Origin: Pseudofabraea citricarpa
Taxonomy: Eukaryota > Ascomycota > Leotiomycetes > Helotiales > Dermateaceae
Assembly: GCA_029641185.1 (NCBI GenBank)
Contig: JAPWGK010000022.1
Location: 372,001-436,000, forward strand
DNA length: 64,000 nucleotides
Direction: 5' to 3'
The notes beneath the pieces are model-generated. The model was not told the DNA's origin. It made no database searches and saw nothing but the letters and a program-made list of their open reading frames with translations. Shown here in pieces: positions 49,160 through 61,600 of this stretch (positions within the stretch are counted from its first letter, which is position 1; each line of letters opens with the position of its first letter). Both the position numbers and the translations under genes were made by a program.

Positions 49160-49210
49160 GGTGCGGTGCTGTGCTGTGCTCTGCTCTGCTCTGCTGTGCG
49201 GTGCGGTGCG
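49160..49210. repeat. GTGCG / TGCTC pentamer repeats
   Basis: Tandem 5-mers GTGCG, GTGCT, CTGCT and GTGCG again, a pure but internally varied pentanucleotide array. Confidence 0.75.
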
Positions 49211-50126
49211 ATAATGTACTGGAAGAGGCCTAGATGTCTGTGTGTTTTGGGAGGGAGAGAGAAGAGAAGAGATGCTGATTGACTACTAGCTGGCAAATGC
49301 TGCAACAGCTGGGGGAGTGGGGGGCTGCGATGCGACCAGAGAGCAAGAAGAATTCTCTGCCTGCATTGTACTGTACGGTACTACGTAGAAGCAAAGACAA
49401 AAAAGGAAACGAAAATCCAAAAGGCAAAAAAGCAATTGATACATGCTAACAGTGAAAACCAGCGTCATCCCTCACTGGAGAGACGACGCAGCCTAATCGG
49501 ACAGCCTCTGCAGCTTGCATCTGCAGCAAATGAATGCAGTTACTCGACTCACTGCACTGTACTGTACATAGCAGCAGCAGCAGCACCAGCAGCAGCCCAC
49601 CAACAGCAGCACCACCCACAACCCACCACCACCACCACTCCCACGGCCACAGTACCCTACCCTACCCTACCTCTCCTCCCCTTCCCAGGCCCTCCCAAGC
49701 TCTCCCACCACCCTGGCCCTTGCAATCAAATCGTGAGCCGGGGCACCTGCAAGACCTTGTCTCTTCCAGCATCCCCTGGTCGCTTGCCCAGATGGGACCC
49801 CCTGGCTATAGCAGTACCCCGGAGAAGTCTAAAAAGGAGACCGGCTCGCAGCCCTGGCCCTCGACCGGGATCCAGGGGCGGGCGCCGTGGGAAACCTGGT
49901 CGGAGACTGAGAGATGGCCGAGCAGGGTTGGCGATGGATGTTACCTACTTGGGCCGAGGGGGGGATTTCATGGTGATTTGATGGAGATTATGTGCTTGAC
50001 ACTTTCGCGACGGTGCGACACTCGACTGATCACGTTTCGTTGGTACCGGCCCGGCGTGCGCTGCCCAGGATAGCCCTTGCACCAGATCTCGCAACGGCAC
50101 GGCCAGAGTCAAGTCAAGCCACAGCG

Positions 50127-50130
<4 letters not shown>

Positions 50131-50160
<30 letters not shown>
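50131..50160 (+). repeat. (CAG)10
   Basis: Ten perfect CAG units followed by imperfect GAG/CAA/CAG/ACAGCAG units to about 50185. Not in a supportable coding frame. Confidence 0.9.
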
Positions 50161-50163
<3 letters not shown>

Positions 50164-50267
50164 CAACAGCAGACAGCAGACAGCCTACCGTACTACAGCA
50201 CAGCACTACTCTGCTCTGCTTTGCTCAGCTCAGCTCCAGCTCCAGCTCCAGCTTCTAGTCCATACGG

Positions 50268-50345
50268 TACGTAGATACCTCGATACCTAGATACCTCATA
50301 CCTAGTACCTTGTACCTAGGTACCTACTTGCCTACTTGCCTACTG
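50268..50345. repeat. TACCT-type repeats
   Basis: Repeated GATACCT / TACCTAG / CTTGCCTA words including the palindrome TACCTAGGTA. Confidence 0.75.
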
Positions 50346-52636
50346 AACTGACCAACAACCACCAACCAACCCCCCTTCGTAGTCCCATTCGCTCCCCCTC
50401 CAGCACGTCCCGGAGCAAGTCAGCGTGCAGAACTCAACGCGGCTGTTCCTACTCGTCAAACCTCGAGAAATGACTGAAGAAAGAATCTCCCTTTCACCTC
50501 CACGCTTCAAGCATCAAGCATCAAGCATCAAGCATCGAGAAAGTAGCGAGAAACACGAGCAACTACCGCCACCTTTGTTTGGCCTCTTCACCTCTCTCTC
50601 GTCTCTCCCCCATCACTGGCCTACCAAGCATCCGATTCATTACCGCTGCAGATGAATTGATTCAATAAGTGGCCATGCTATATAGCTGGATGCGACTCTG
50701 GTGTTTCCGCCGACGGGATCATGGATCGACGCTGGTGGGCATGATACGACGACGCCCGCTGGTCGAGTGCCGACAGAAAGGTCATGAATATCGCCAGCCA
50801 TGAAGTGGTGGTAATTGATGGGGGGACTAGGAAGAGCAGGAAGAGCAGGAATAGTCCTTTTGCTAAACGGCCGACTCGATGGGGTAATCGGCTACGCAGG
50901 ATAGGAAGCATTCAGAGACACTTCATTTCCCCATCCCCTGACGCCGTCCCGAAGCAGGCTAGCCGACGCCGCGCGAGTGCGAGAGAAGCCGTGCTGACGC
51001 AGGTCATATTAAGAATTTGAGATGTGATAAATCTGAGATTCGGAAGCCTCCCGAGCTCCTCTGAACTCCTGAGTTAGAGAGGAGTGGTCCATGCTAAAAA
51101 GGATAATTCGCGAGGGTGAGGGGAGAGGCGACGAGGCAAAGAGGCGAGAGCAGGCGAAGGCGAAGGCGAAGAGAGCGATAGCGATAACAAAGCAATTGTG
51201 AGGTGAAATTGGGCAGCGGGAGAGTGTGGCGGTGATTGGGCCTGAGCGAGCAACGACAACAACAAGAGGCGGCCAATTCGGAAGGATCGTTAAGGTTCGC
51301 GAGTGCAATACTGTACAGTACAGTGAAAGCGAGTATTGTTTTTCCGGCCCGTCGCGGTGCTACGTGCCCTGACTAGAGTAGGAGTTTTTGTGCTTCTGCT
51401 TCGGCTTCTGCTTGTTTGTGCTGGTGCTTGCATATAGCAGCAGTAATAAGGTCACTCACTAACTGTACTAAGCCAATATCACCATCACCTCCACCACCGT
51501 TGGAGGATCGCCTGCAACCTCTCAACTATTGAAACATCGCAATCACATCTCACGACGACCACCAACACCACCAACACCACCACTGCCCGTCATGTTCGCC
51601 TCACTTTCTTCATCTCGCAAACCGCAACACCAGCCGTTTACCAATCATCCGTCCTCACATCCGCCCGCGGCACTTGGGACCTGTCATGATTCATGAAGAT
51701 CGCTCTGTGATACTGGTCTATATCATGTCGCGTCTATAGGCGCTTACGACACCCACCCAGTCAGGTTTCCGCCCTCAAGCGCGTTCTTTTGCTGAACTGG
51801 GCGATCCGGCGAGAAGAATTCTCATCAACTCATCTCCGTGCAAACCCTCGCCTTCTGGGAACAAGAGAGTTCAATGGTGGATGGACGAGTCGGCTTCATT
51901 GTCGACCCTGGTCCGGCGGATGCGTGAAGCTCTGCCGCGACGCTGACCCTTTCTTCAGAGTTCAGACAGGGGAAGATAGTACAGTGTACACAACCCCCAA
52001 TCATCATCCTCCACCCATCACCAGCACCCAGCACCCATCACCCATCACGAAGTCAGTGCCATCACATTTCCGTGCTCCCCCGCTTCCAGCACCGTTGTTC
52101 GATCCCACGTCGGCCATATCCCAGCTACCTCGCGAGAGCCAGGGACCACAGGGCAAGACATGATTGCGAGTCCAACTGCTGTACATGTACGTTGAAATAA
52201 CGATTTCTGGGAGTGGGATTGGGAGTGGGATTGGGATGGGGATGGGTGGATGGATGGATGGGGACTAGACTAGCAAGGCTCTTTCCAACGGTCAGGCTGC
52301 AGCAGCTCCCTACGTCGCACTCACTTCACTGTACTGTACAGTACAGTACTACATACACTACACACTACACACTACAGCGAGCCTTACCCTCCCTACAGCA
52401 CTACAGACAGCGCTGCTGCACCCTGTCGCTGCCCCTCCACCAGCCCACCAGCCCACCAGCCCCCTCCAGGCCACCTCGCCAAAACCCTCCGGCACCCAGC
52501 TCCTTGCGCTTGTTGCCCAAACCCATGCTCTCTACGCTGCAAGCCATCCTGCCCTATATCACGAATCCTGCGGCTTAACCAGCGACAAACAGGTACACTC
52601 GCAGCACCTCTGTGGTCACCGCAAACTATGTCGAGA

Positions 52637-52656
52637 TACAGTACATGTACTGTACC
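52637..52656. repeat. perfect palindrome ACAGTACATGTACTGT
   Basis: A 16-bp perfect inverted repeat without spacer, one of the recurring GTAC-type palindromes of this desert. Confidence 0.8.
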
Positions 52657-55600
52657 TCGTGCATGCGCGCCCCCCCCACCACCACCTGTCAGCGCCCTGG
52701 TCAGTGGTCCCCTCCGCCAGACAAACAACGTGATGACAGCACGCGTGCCTCTCTCCACGAGTCTCTAGTCGACCTTCAGACAGCTATCCTGCATCTCTGC
52801 ATATCGATCACATCCCGCTGAGGTCGCCTGACCATCCTATCCAGACCCAGAGTCCACAGAGTCCAGACAGGATTGTGCCCTCCCGTTCTAGCAAATTAAC
52901 TGCCGAGCCCCCAGCATGCTCGGAACGAGCAACAGGATTCTGCTCATGATGATTCTCTCGTGTCCGTGAATTGATGCTGTGCTGTGCTGCGCTGCGCTGT
53001 GCTGAGCATGTCGCTGCAGGCACCATCGATTTGGCAGACGCGGTATCTACGATCATCGTACGATGAAGTGCGTCGCTGCACACTATTCAGGCAGAAGACT
53101 AGCGATTTCGGGAGCAAGAAATCCTCCTAGCGACATTGTTGCGTCGCAGTCCCAAATCCGAGGAAGATACCGCCTTCGATGAGGACCCGTCAACCCGAAG
53201 AAGTCTGCAGCGCTCAATGTGACTCTGAACATTCAGTACCCATGTCCCCAAGTCCCAAGTCCCAAGGGAATCACTCATCAACTCGCCACGTCGGTGATCC
53301 TGTTTCTCCCGCTGAATGTTTCGTGGAATTGGTGATACTTCTGGCTAGTGCCCTCCGAGCCGTCAACGTCGCTGGCCTGCTGGCTAAGGAGAATTCCTGA
53401 AACAGCCATACGTGATGCCACGCGAAGAACGATGTCCGCTCGGCCAACGTGGGCTCTATTTTCAGGAGAGCCCCCATCCTGGCCCGCATGTCTCTTCTGA
53501 GCCAAGTGGCCCGTCATGGCCTTCGACTTGCCCGTATAGAAATTCCTTCTGTGCCGTGGATCGCTTATTTCTCCATCTTTTCCAGCGCTGGAAGCCCCTG
53601 AGAGGCGAGGCGAGCTGATTTGAAACGGCAGCGAAACAGGCACCCCCATTTTGAGCCAGGCCGTACCAGGCGCAGACCCCACCCAGCCACCACAAAGGGT
53701 ATGGTCGGCAGCTCCTGTACGGAGACTGCACCGGTTCACATCCCATCACCAGGCAATCCCTCAGAAAATCATCAACAGCGCCGATATATTTTCCGAGTCG
53801 GTTCGGGGTCTGCTTGTTCTGTACAGTAGTGGACCACATTATTCATAGCAGTGGCGATGGGTTTTATTGGCACAACTCTGTGTGTGAGTTAAGGTGCTCC
53901 AGTACAACCAATCCGAGACACCGTCAAACACTTGACCTTCTCAAAGACATGAGTGAGGCCTAGTGAAGCGGCAGGTCAAATTCAGACCGGGCAATAGTTG
54001 ATCTTCGCCACGATTGTATCACGTCAGAAAATCATGGTCGTCTGAATAGGTCAGGGGCAGCAGCAGCAGCCGCGCTTCTAACGTGTACACAGGTACTTTC
54101 CACCGTGAGTGATGGGCCTGATGGGCCTGATGGCAGTGTCCACGTCGAACAGACACTTGTCACGGACTGACCATGATTGTCAAAATTGCGCCTTCGCAAC
54201 GCTTCTACCACTCTCTGCTTAGCTTCGCTCTTGACACAGACCAGGAGTTCTCGAAATCTTCTCAGAGTAGCTGGTCTAGTCGCGCTGCTGCGAAGTAATC
54301 TCTCAAACAGATGTCAAACTGTGGTAAACTACTGCTGCACCAGGTCGAGGTTCAGAGACTTCACGATGTGATCCTGCCTCGCAATCACAACTTCACAAGC
54401 CTCATCCTCACCTGCATGCAGTGCACACAATCACAATTTCTCCGGTCTGCATGAGACAAATATAGAAGATCAAGAGGCCGTGCAAGATGAACAGGTGAGC
54501 TGAGCGTTGAAGCGTCGTCGCTGCCCCTCCCACGGCGTTTGTCACTGGGGAATGTTTTGAAACATTCCGGGCTGAACATCAGTCACCACGTTCCCCATTC
54601 CACATTGGCACGAGAGAAGACAGACGCCAGTGTATCAAGATGTATGTACTGACTCGGCTGAGGTGTCGATGCCGAGATAGGTCCTAACAAACTCGGTCTG
54701 GATGTTCAATGGAGTTCGGAAGAAAATTGGTTACCAGAGTTTGCCTCGTACTGATCAACATAACCTTGAAACTTGAAACATTTCTATTTGACAACCTCGT
54801 CGACGCCACGAGTCAATCATCAAGTCCGGTTCGGGATGGATGTCGACGCCGCAAAAGCCTTCAGTCTTCTCTATCAAGCTGAGGGTTATCACACCGCTAG
54901 CGACGACAATCTCTTTCAAGCTGAAATGCAGCGCAGAGAGCAGAGAGGTACGTACCCTGGTCATTCCGACCGAGCCGTCTCTGCTTCGTCCAGCTCAAAG
55001 CTTGAGTCTTCGGTTGAGCTTCCGCCGGCCTGGTCTTTTAACGTCTGAGCGCAGCCTGGCAAGTTGGACGCTCAGACGTTAGCTGTGGACAAGCCGCTGC
55101 GGGGCAGAATCTACACGCCACTGGGACTCTTTACGCTGCAGAGTCCGTCCCAGTGACGCATGACTTCATGCCAGAGGGTGAAAGCCATTGTTCATGAAGA
55201 CTTCGTCCCGTAGGCCGACTGCGCAAGCCGAGGCAGCGGATGGCAGCTCGCCGTGAAGGGTGAAACTCATGTCGAGTCGTTCAACATGCTCCAGGCAGAA
55301 AGAAGGTTTCGATCCCGCTTGACGGTGACTCGATAAGGGCATTAGTGGGCAGTGGAATGATGCAACAAAGTCAATCGACGAAGTTTGATACTTTCAATAT
55401 GCATCTCAGCCTAAGGATTCTGGGTGGTGGTGATTCTCAGTCTCCTCATTGACTGACGACTGGTCCTCAGACTTGCAACAGCAACAGTTCATGCATGCAT
55501 ATGCATGCACAAGGAAAATCTACGAGCTCGCCTAGGGTTTGATGCAGCAGCATGGATGCATAAAGCCCTAAAGCCCATGCCGTATCCTTCAACGTACATT

Positions 55601-56653
55601 CCCGGAATACATCCGGCATATGAGAAGCACATATTCATCTCCTTAATCACCGCCGTCGCGTTCCTTCTGCGCGCTGGATTGCAGAGATGATGTTTTCAAG
55701 CAGATTGCGCCATATGAAGAGCATACAACTTTAAGAGATAGCTGACGGTCGCAACCAGGGCCGTAGCCGTCGGACTGACAGGCTGACCTTGAAATAAAGA
55801 CCCAAGGGACCACGACGATCCAGAACGTGCGCATAACTCCTGGGTTCGGGGGTTGGGGGAGGGCAGCAGTGGTGCTGGTCAGGCATCAAGGTTAGGGAGC
55901 TGAGCCACGGGGTACACAAGTGGCGGAGGGGAGAGTTGCAGGGAGAAGGCTGTCGGTCGGGTTTGTCTACTAAAACACTTATCGGCAGATCTTATCGCTT
56001 GACAGACAATTTCGTAATAATCAACAGGTATGATTAGCACAGGGAGAGGGAGACTTGAACAGGTACGCGAGACAATTCCGACTCGGCCGGACACCAGTAG
56101 TTAGTCGACCCCGCTACAGTGCCTTGAACGTGGGCAGCAATAATGGGCATAGCTACCCAACAGGATAGCTGCCGGCACTTCAATGCAAACATGATGATGC
56201 TAATGATGATGCTTAAAGGGACGAGGAGGGGCACGGCAGGGCAGAGCAGGCAGGACAGGGAAGAGCAAGGCAAGACAAGGCAGGGCAAGGTCCTTACTGT
56301 ACAAGGCACCGGCCCAAACAACCCGGGGACGACAAAGGGCTAGCTACTACCAACAACTACTAGCTATCACATCCCATACTGCACCCTACTATATGCCACT
56401 GCCACGGAATCTGGCTGGACCTGTCGATGATGCTGCTGATGATGGCGCAGAGCATCGCAGATGACCTACTTCGGCCGCTGGTGCCCTTTTTTACCCTTTT
56501 CACCGCAGGGAAAGCCGTTATCTGCTCCAACTTCCAAGGCACAAGCCACTGGATGAGTAAGGAATCGTACGACTTTCTCCCTCGAGGCTTAAGCCTCACA
56601 CGCGCGGCTCGTCACCAAGTACCGATCGATCTCTTTGCAGCAGAAGGTTTCTC

Positions 56654-56655
<2 letters not shown>

Positions 56656-56706
<51 letters not shown>
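56656..56706 (+). repeat. (CAG)17
   Basis: Seventeen perfect CAG units. Open in several frames (polySer, polyGln or polyAla on plus; polyLeu, polyCys or polyAla on minus), but no flanking coding evidence exists. Confidence 0.92.
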
Positions 56707-56709
<3 letters not shown>

Positions 56710-57930
56710 CTGAATCATGAGGATACCATTCGTACACATTGCGAGACATGATTGCAACCCCCGAGATGATTCGCTGACGTGGGATCCGACAAGGTGAATG
56801 ATGTTCAAGGAGCTTCCTAGCTCGACCCAACCCAGCAAAAGGATGATTTTCATAGCACCGTCAACGTAGTGGAGACTCGGGACTCTGGAGTCAGGAATAA
56901 GAGCTTCCCAGCAGACTGGCAACGCCGGCGGCAAGTTGACGAGAACAGCAAAGGAAATCATCTACGCCGCACGCTTTCCCCAAACCCACGTCGACTGATT
57001 CGCAGGATTATTGACGGCTCCCAAAATGTCATAATCTACCTGTAGTCATCTCGGGAAGGCTGAGCCCGCTCCTATTTCTTACATAGGGCCTCAGAGAGAT
57101 TCGGGCATGAGCCAACCTCGAACCGTGACGGAGACGGGAAAGAGGGCTGAGCCTGCACTGGTTTCTGCTTTGTTCAGGAAATCAAGTCCGGCCCGTTCGA
57201 AGGACGGCGGAGACGGCTTCAGCGGGGAACTAGGGTTGCCTTTGAGTTATAGGTAAAGCTATCATAGCTGCCCCTCTCTCTCTTCAGTCTCTCTCTGTCC
57301 GTGCATCTCTTTCGTCTTTGGCTTTGTTTATCACACAATGGCCTTCAGTTCACTTCGGTCCCCCGTCCGCCCGTCTAATGCTCTCGAAGAGGACAAACTG
57401 TCAACGTGCGGACGTGCGTGCGTGCGCTCCACCTTATTCACAAAGTCGAGTCGTCAGGCCAGGGGAACGTGGAACGGTACTGTATGAACCGTATTATCGT
57501 CCTGGATTGATCCTCCTCCCTCCAGGCAAAGTCTAATATTCGCAAGAGCAGAGCAGAGCAGAGCAGATTGCTGGGTGGGTGGCCCTTACGTCGGTCCAGT
57601 ACGTACCGCGTATATCCTGCTATAGGAGTGATCCATCAAGGTTATTGCTTTATTAGCGACGACTCAATTAATCATACAGTATTGACTCTGTTGCTTTACT
57701 TTCCGTACACGAGGGGTGATCCCTCTTCTCCTTCAGTGGTTCGCCGGTTTGCCGACCACCGCCGGGTGAGAGGGGGGGCTCTTATCGCGATAAGGAGGAT
57801 CGAGAGTGGGTAAAGTACGAGAGACCGTAACACGCTGGCCTACCGACCGCTATAAGTATGGGTACACTGTACAGTACAGTACGGGTACGGATACAGGTTG
57901 CGCACGGATGTGATCATGGATAGGATAGGA

Positions 57931-57988
57931 TAGGGTAGGATGGGATGGGATGGGATGGGAGTTGGGAGATGGGAGATGGGAGAGGGGA
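57931..57988. repeat. GGATA / GGGAT / GGGAGAT repeats
   Basis: Purine-rich tandem words GGATAGGATAGG, then GGGATGGGATGG, then GGGAGATGGGAGATGG. Confidence 0.75.
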
Positions 57989-58102
57989 GTTGAGAGTTGG
58001 GGAAGCCATGGTTGGTCGGCAGGACAAGACCCCCCTTCTGAGTATCATATCATTTCATTTCATTTCTTCGGTCTCTGTGTTATTATTATATCCTCTTCCT
58101 AC

Positions 58103-58266
58103 CTGGCTGGCTGGCTGGCTGGCTGGTCCTAGAAGTGAGCGAGGGGAGAGGGGTGGTTGAAAGGGGAGGGGAGGGGAGGGGAGGGGAGAGAGACAGGCGA
58201 GGGGTTAGCTTAGGGTTAGGGGTTGCATTATCGCTTTGTATTGTATTGCATTGTATTGTATTGTAT
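58103..58266. repeat. cluster of microsatellites: (GGCT)n, (GGGGA)n, (TTGTA)n
   Basis: Three separate arrays lie within 165 bases: GGCT units at 58103-58126, GGGGA units at about 58162-58188 and TTGTATTG(C/T)A units at about 58236-58266. Between them TTAGGGTTAGGGG occurs once (about 58210-58221). Confidence 0.85.
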
Positions 58267-58518
58267 CGTGTATATGTGTGTCTTTCTATATGCACGTGCT
58301 CCTCCTGCTCTCGTTCTTATCCTTATTCTTAATTCTTCTGGAGGAAGGAAGAGAATGAACGGGTCTAAGACATGACATGCTAAAGAAAAGTTTACTTGAA
58401 GCCGAAGAGAGAAGAAAAAGATAGGGGACCTTCCTCTCGAGACGACACCGTAAAATTCAAAGCGAAAGAGGAAGAAAAAAAAACAGACTTTTGACTGGGT
58501 TCAGGTTTTTTTCCCATC

Positions 58519-58556
58519 GTGAGTGAGTGAGTGAGAGAGTGAGAGAGTGAGAGTGA
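58519..58556. repeat. (GTGA)n / (GAGA)n
   Basis: GTGA units followed by GAGAGAGTGAGAGAGTGA, a purine-rich microsatellite. Confidence 0.8.
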
Positions 58557-58667
58557 AGAAAAGACGCTGCGGTCGGTTGGTGCTCCTGCCACATTAGGAA
58601 GACGTCTTACTTTTTTTTTTTACCTTTTTCACTCTCGCTCTCCTTCCTTCCTTTCTCCCTCTCACGG

Positions 58668-58694
58668 CTGCTTGCTTGCTTGCTTGCTTGCTTA
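58668..58694. repeat. (GCTT)n microsatellite
   Basis: Six to seven consecutive GCTT units. Confidence 0.85.
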
Positions 58695-61600
58695 CTTCCT
58701 CTAGAGGGTTTCCGGTTCCCTCCCTCGGGCTTTCCGTTTACGTTTGCTTTTGCAGAGCAGATGGATAGATGAGAAGGAGGGAGGGATAGGGATATACTTG
58801 TCTCGCCCCTCATAAGAATTCGTTTCGTTTCTACTCGTTGGGGTTAGATGGCGAGCCTGCTGTCCAAAACCCCCGGTGTCATATCTATAGTCATATCGAT
58901 ATCAATAGCACGGAGGGCGGAGGACGGAGGGCGGAGAGAGATCGGTACGGTAATGCTACGGTGCGCTGCAGAACGCAGATGCAGAGAGAAATAAGGTTAA
59001 GCTGCGTCGAAAGCAAGAGGCAAAGGCAAAGGCAAAAGGCGAAGGCAAAAAGCAGAGAAAGGTAAAGGTAAAAAGTAGAGTTTGTCGGGTTTGGCTTTTC
59101 ACCACCACACCCACCCATAACTGTACCCTCGAGCTCGGCATCGGGAATAACAGTACAGCATGCATTTATCGTCGTGGTGGGTTTTGTGGAAACGCGCTTA
59201 CGGCATGACTAAGTCGATACTTTTTTTCTTTTTGTCTTTTTTTGTCTTTGCTGTGGTTTGAGTTGGGTTGAGCTGGCTCGGAGCTTTGGGCATCACGGAG
59301 AGAGAGGAGGATCAATTAACTTCTTCTTGCTCATCACCATCACTCACTCACTCCGTGCAGGGTAAAAGACGAGAAAGAGACCAGAAAGGTTATGCGGGCA
59401 AGGAGGCGACTCGTTCGGACTCAGGATCCGTCGTCGTCCCCATCGAACCGTGCCTCGCCCACTCGCCCACTTACCTGCGATGCTTTTCCGGCATCTTGTC
59501 TCTGTGCGAAGGAAGGAATCGAAGGATGGGATTGGGGAAATCGTGATTTGTGATTTGTAGACCATGCTTGTTACTGTGCTTTACCGTCTACGGACCAAGC
59601 GAAGCGACCGGCCGAGGGAGATAAATTGGGGAGTACTGCACTGCACTGTCCCGTAGCCGTACGGGACGGCCGTGGCAGGTAGAGGTAAATATAGAAGGCG
59701 GATAGCCGACGAGCAGGAGGAGAATATAAGAGAATAGACAGGACCGGACAAGCGAGACGCAGACGCACGCCGGAGACTAGGAGATTTTCCACGGTCTGTC
59801 TGCGGATTTTCAATTTTTGATTCGAGTGAAAATCCCCGGAGGTTGATTTTCTCTTAGTGCCGTTTGGAGATTTTTTTTTAAGCCCGTCGTCGGTCTCCTC
59901 TCCTGCGCGTCTCGATTCCTCATGCAATAGCATGCACCTCGCTATTGACCCTTTCTTCACTTCCCTCGCCCACCTCCTCCGTGAGTCGCGAGAGGATTGG
60001 TGCGGATGCCTCTGCTGGCCCCTTCCGGCTGCATCGTGGTATTCTTGCTACTGTACGGCGCTGCCTACTACTGCACGATCAAGAGATGGGTATGCAATGC
60101 ACTGGAGATGGACATGGCAGGGCATGGCAGGGCGTGGCGTGGCAGCGGATCGGGATGAGTGGCTTGAAGCAGAAGATGGTCTAGTCTACGCCTACGCCCT
60201 AGGGGAGAGGGACAACAGGTGCTAAGAGGTAGCTACATATGTAATAGGTCTATCTTGTTATGCGTCTGCGTCGGGGAAGTGGGAAGGTCTCGGAAGAGGC
60301 GTTCTCTTGCCTGTTGGTTGGTGGTTGTTTTGATCATTTTGGTTGTTGTTGTGGTGGTGGTTGTTTTCTGCTAGTTCAGGAAATGGGGGTGTGGGAGCGG
60401 CAGAGTTGGTTGTGGTGGGTTGGTTGGAGGGGTCGGAGGCCAGTGTCTTCGTCATGTTTGTGTGTGTGTTTTTTCGCGACGGCTGAGATAGGGAGGTGGT
60501 GGTGGTGTTTTGATCTTTTTGCTGCAAGCGACTCTACTGTTACTTTTTTTCTCCTCTTCTTCCTTTTCTCTTTTTTTTTTTTTGCTCGTGTTTATGTTTC
60601 AGTTTGAGAGAGAGTCAAAAAAAAAATGGTGAAGAAAAAAAGAGGAAAGTTTTGCCTTTGGAGTTCTCAGAGTTTTTCCCCTCCCCCACCCTTCTAAGAG
60701 TTTGAAGTTGGGTCGTTGGTCGTTGGTCGCTGGTCGCTTGTTGGCAGTTGATGTTGATGGTTGATGGGTCATGGCTTGCAGAGTGGCGGGCACGGTACCT
60801 GCACCCTAAGGGCACGGCTGGTTGATGATAATGATGATGGTGGTTGTTCGCAAAGTCCAGCCCATCCAGCCCAGCCTGTTCCTCTCCATACGAGAGGCAC
60901 AGACATGTACCGCCATGTACAGTACAACAGGACTCTGACTCTGCGACTCGGTCTTGTTCTCTCTGCGATACCTGACCATGTCGGATGGGATGAACTAAAA
61001 AAACGTCCTTCCACTGACCTCGCCCTCCTCACCTCACACTCTCCCTCGTCTCACATGTTTTGGCCATGTTGTACTTCTTCTCATGCATGTCATTGTCATG
61101 CTATATGCTCTGCTATGCTCGCTCTGTCTGTCTGTTCTTGCGTGCTTGCTTGAAACATACAAACAAAATAAGGCCCTTCAAGGCTGCTTAATGCACGGCA
61201 GATCAGAAGCGTGTTGGCGTCGTTGGCGTTGATGGTGCTTCCTTGTCCCCTCGTGCCTTGTCGTGCCTTGTCCTGCCTTGCCTTGCCCTGGTCTGGCCCT
61301 ATCCCATCTCCCATGTCCTGACCGGGCGCGTCTCGATACTAAGAAACTCGTCCTCATGGATATACAGAACACATCCCCGACCCTCGAGGTCAAGGGCGCC
61401 GGAATGCGGAATCGAGCGAGGGCTAGACGGGTTGGAGGTTTGTGAATGAGGGAGGGTTGGAGGGATGGAGGGGTGAGTGAGGAGAGCATTAGTGTCGCGC
61501 GGGGAAGGGGAAGCACTGCCGGGCGCGGTAGTGCTTACAGCAGAGAGCTCTAGTCGATCCGCTAGAGCGTGTCATGGCTGGATCGAGCAGGACAGAGACA

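Noticed and set aside
49436..49981. 181-codon plus-strand ORF
   Set aside because: Low complexity (poly-Ala/Pro/His/Thr from microsatellites), with overlapping ORFs in other frames of similar length.
58209..58222. TTAGGGTTAGGG, possible interstitial telomere repeat
   Set aside because: Only two units, embedded in GGGT/GGGA microsatellites, so expected by chance.
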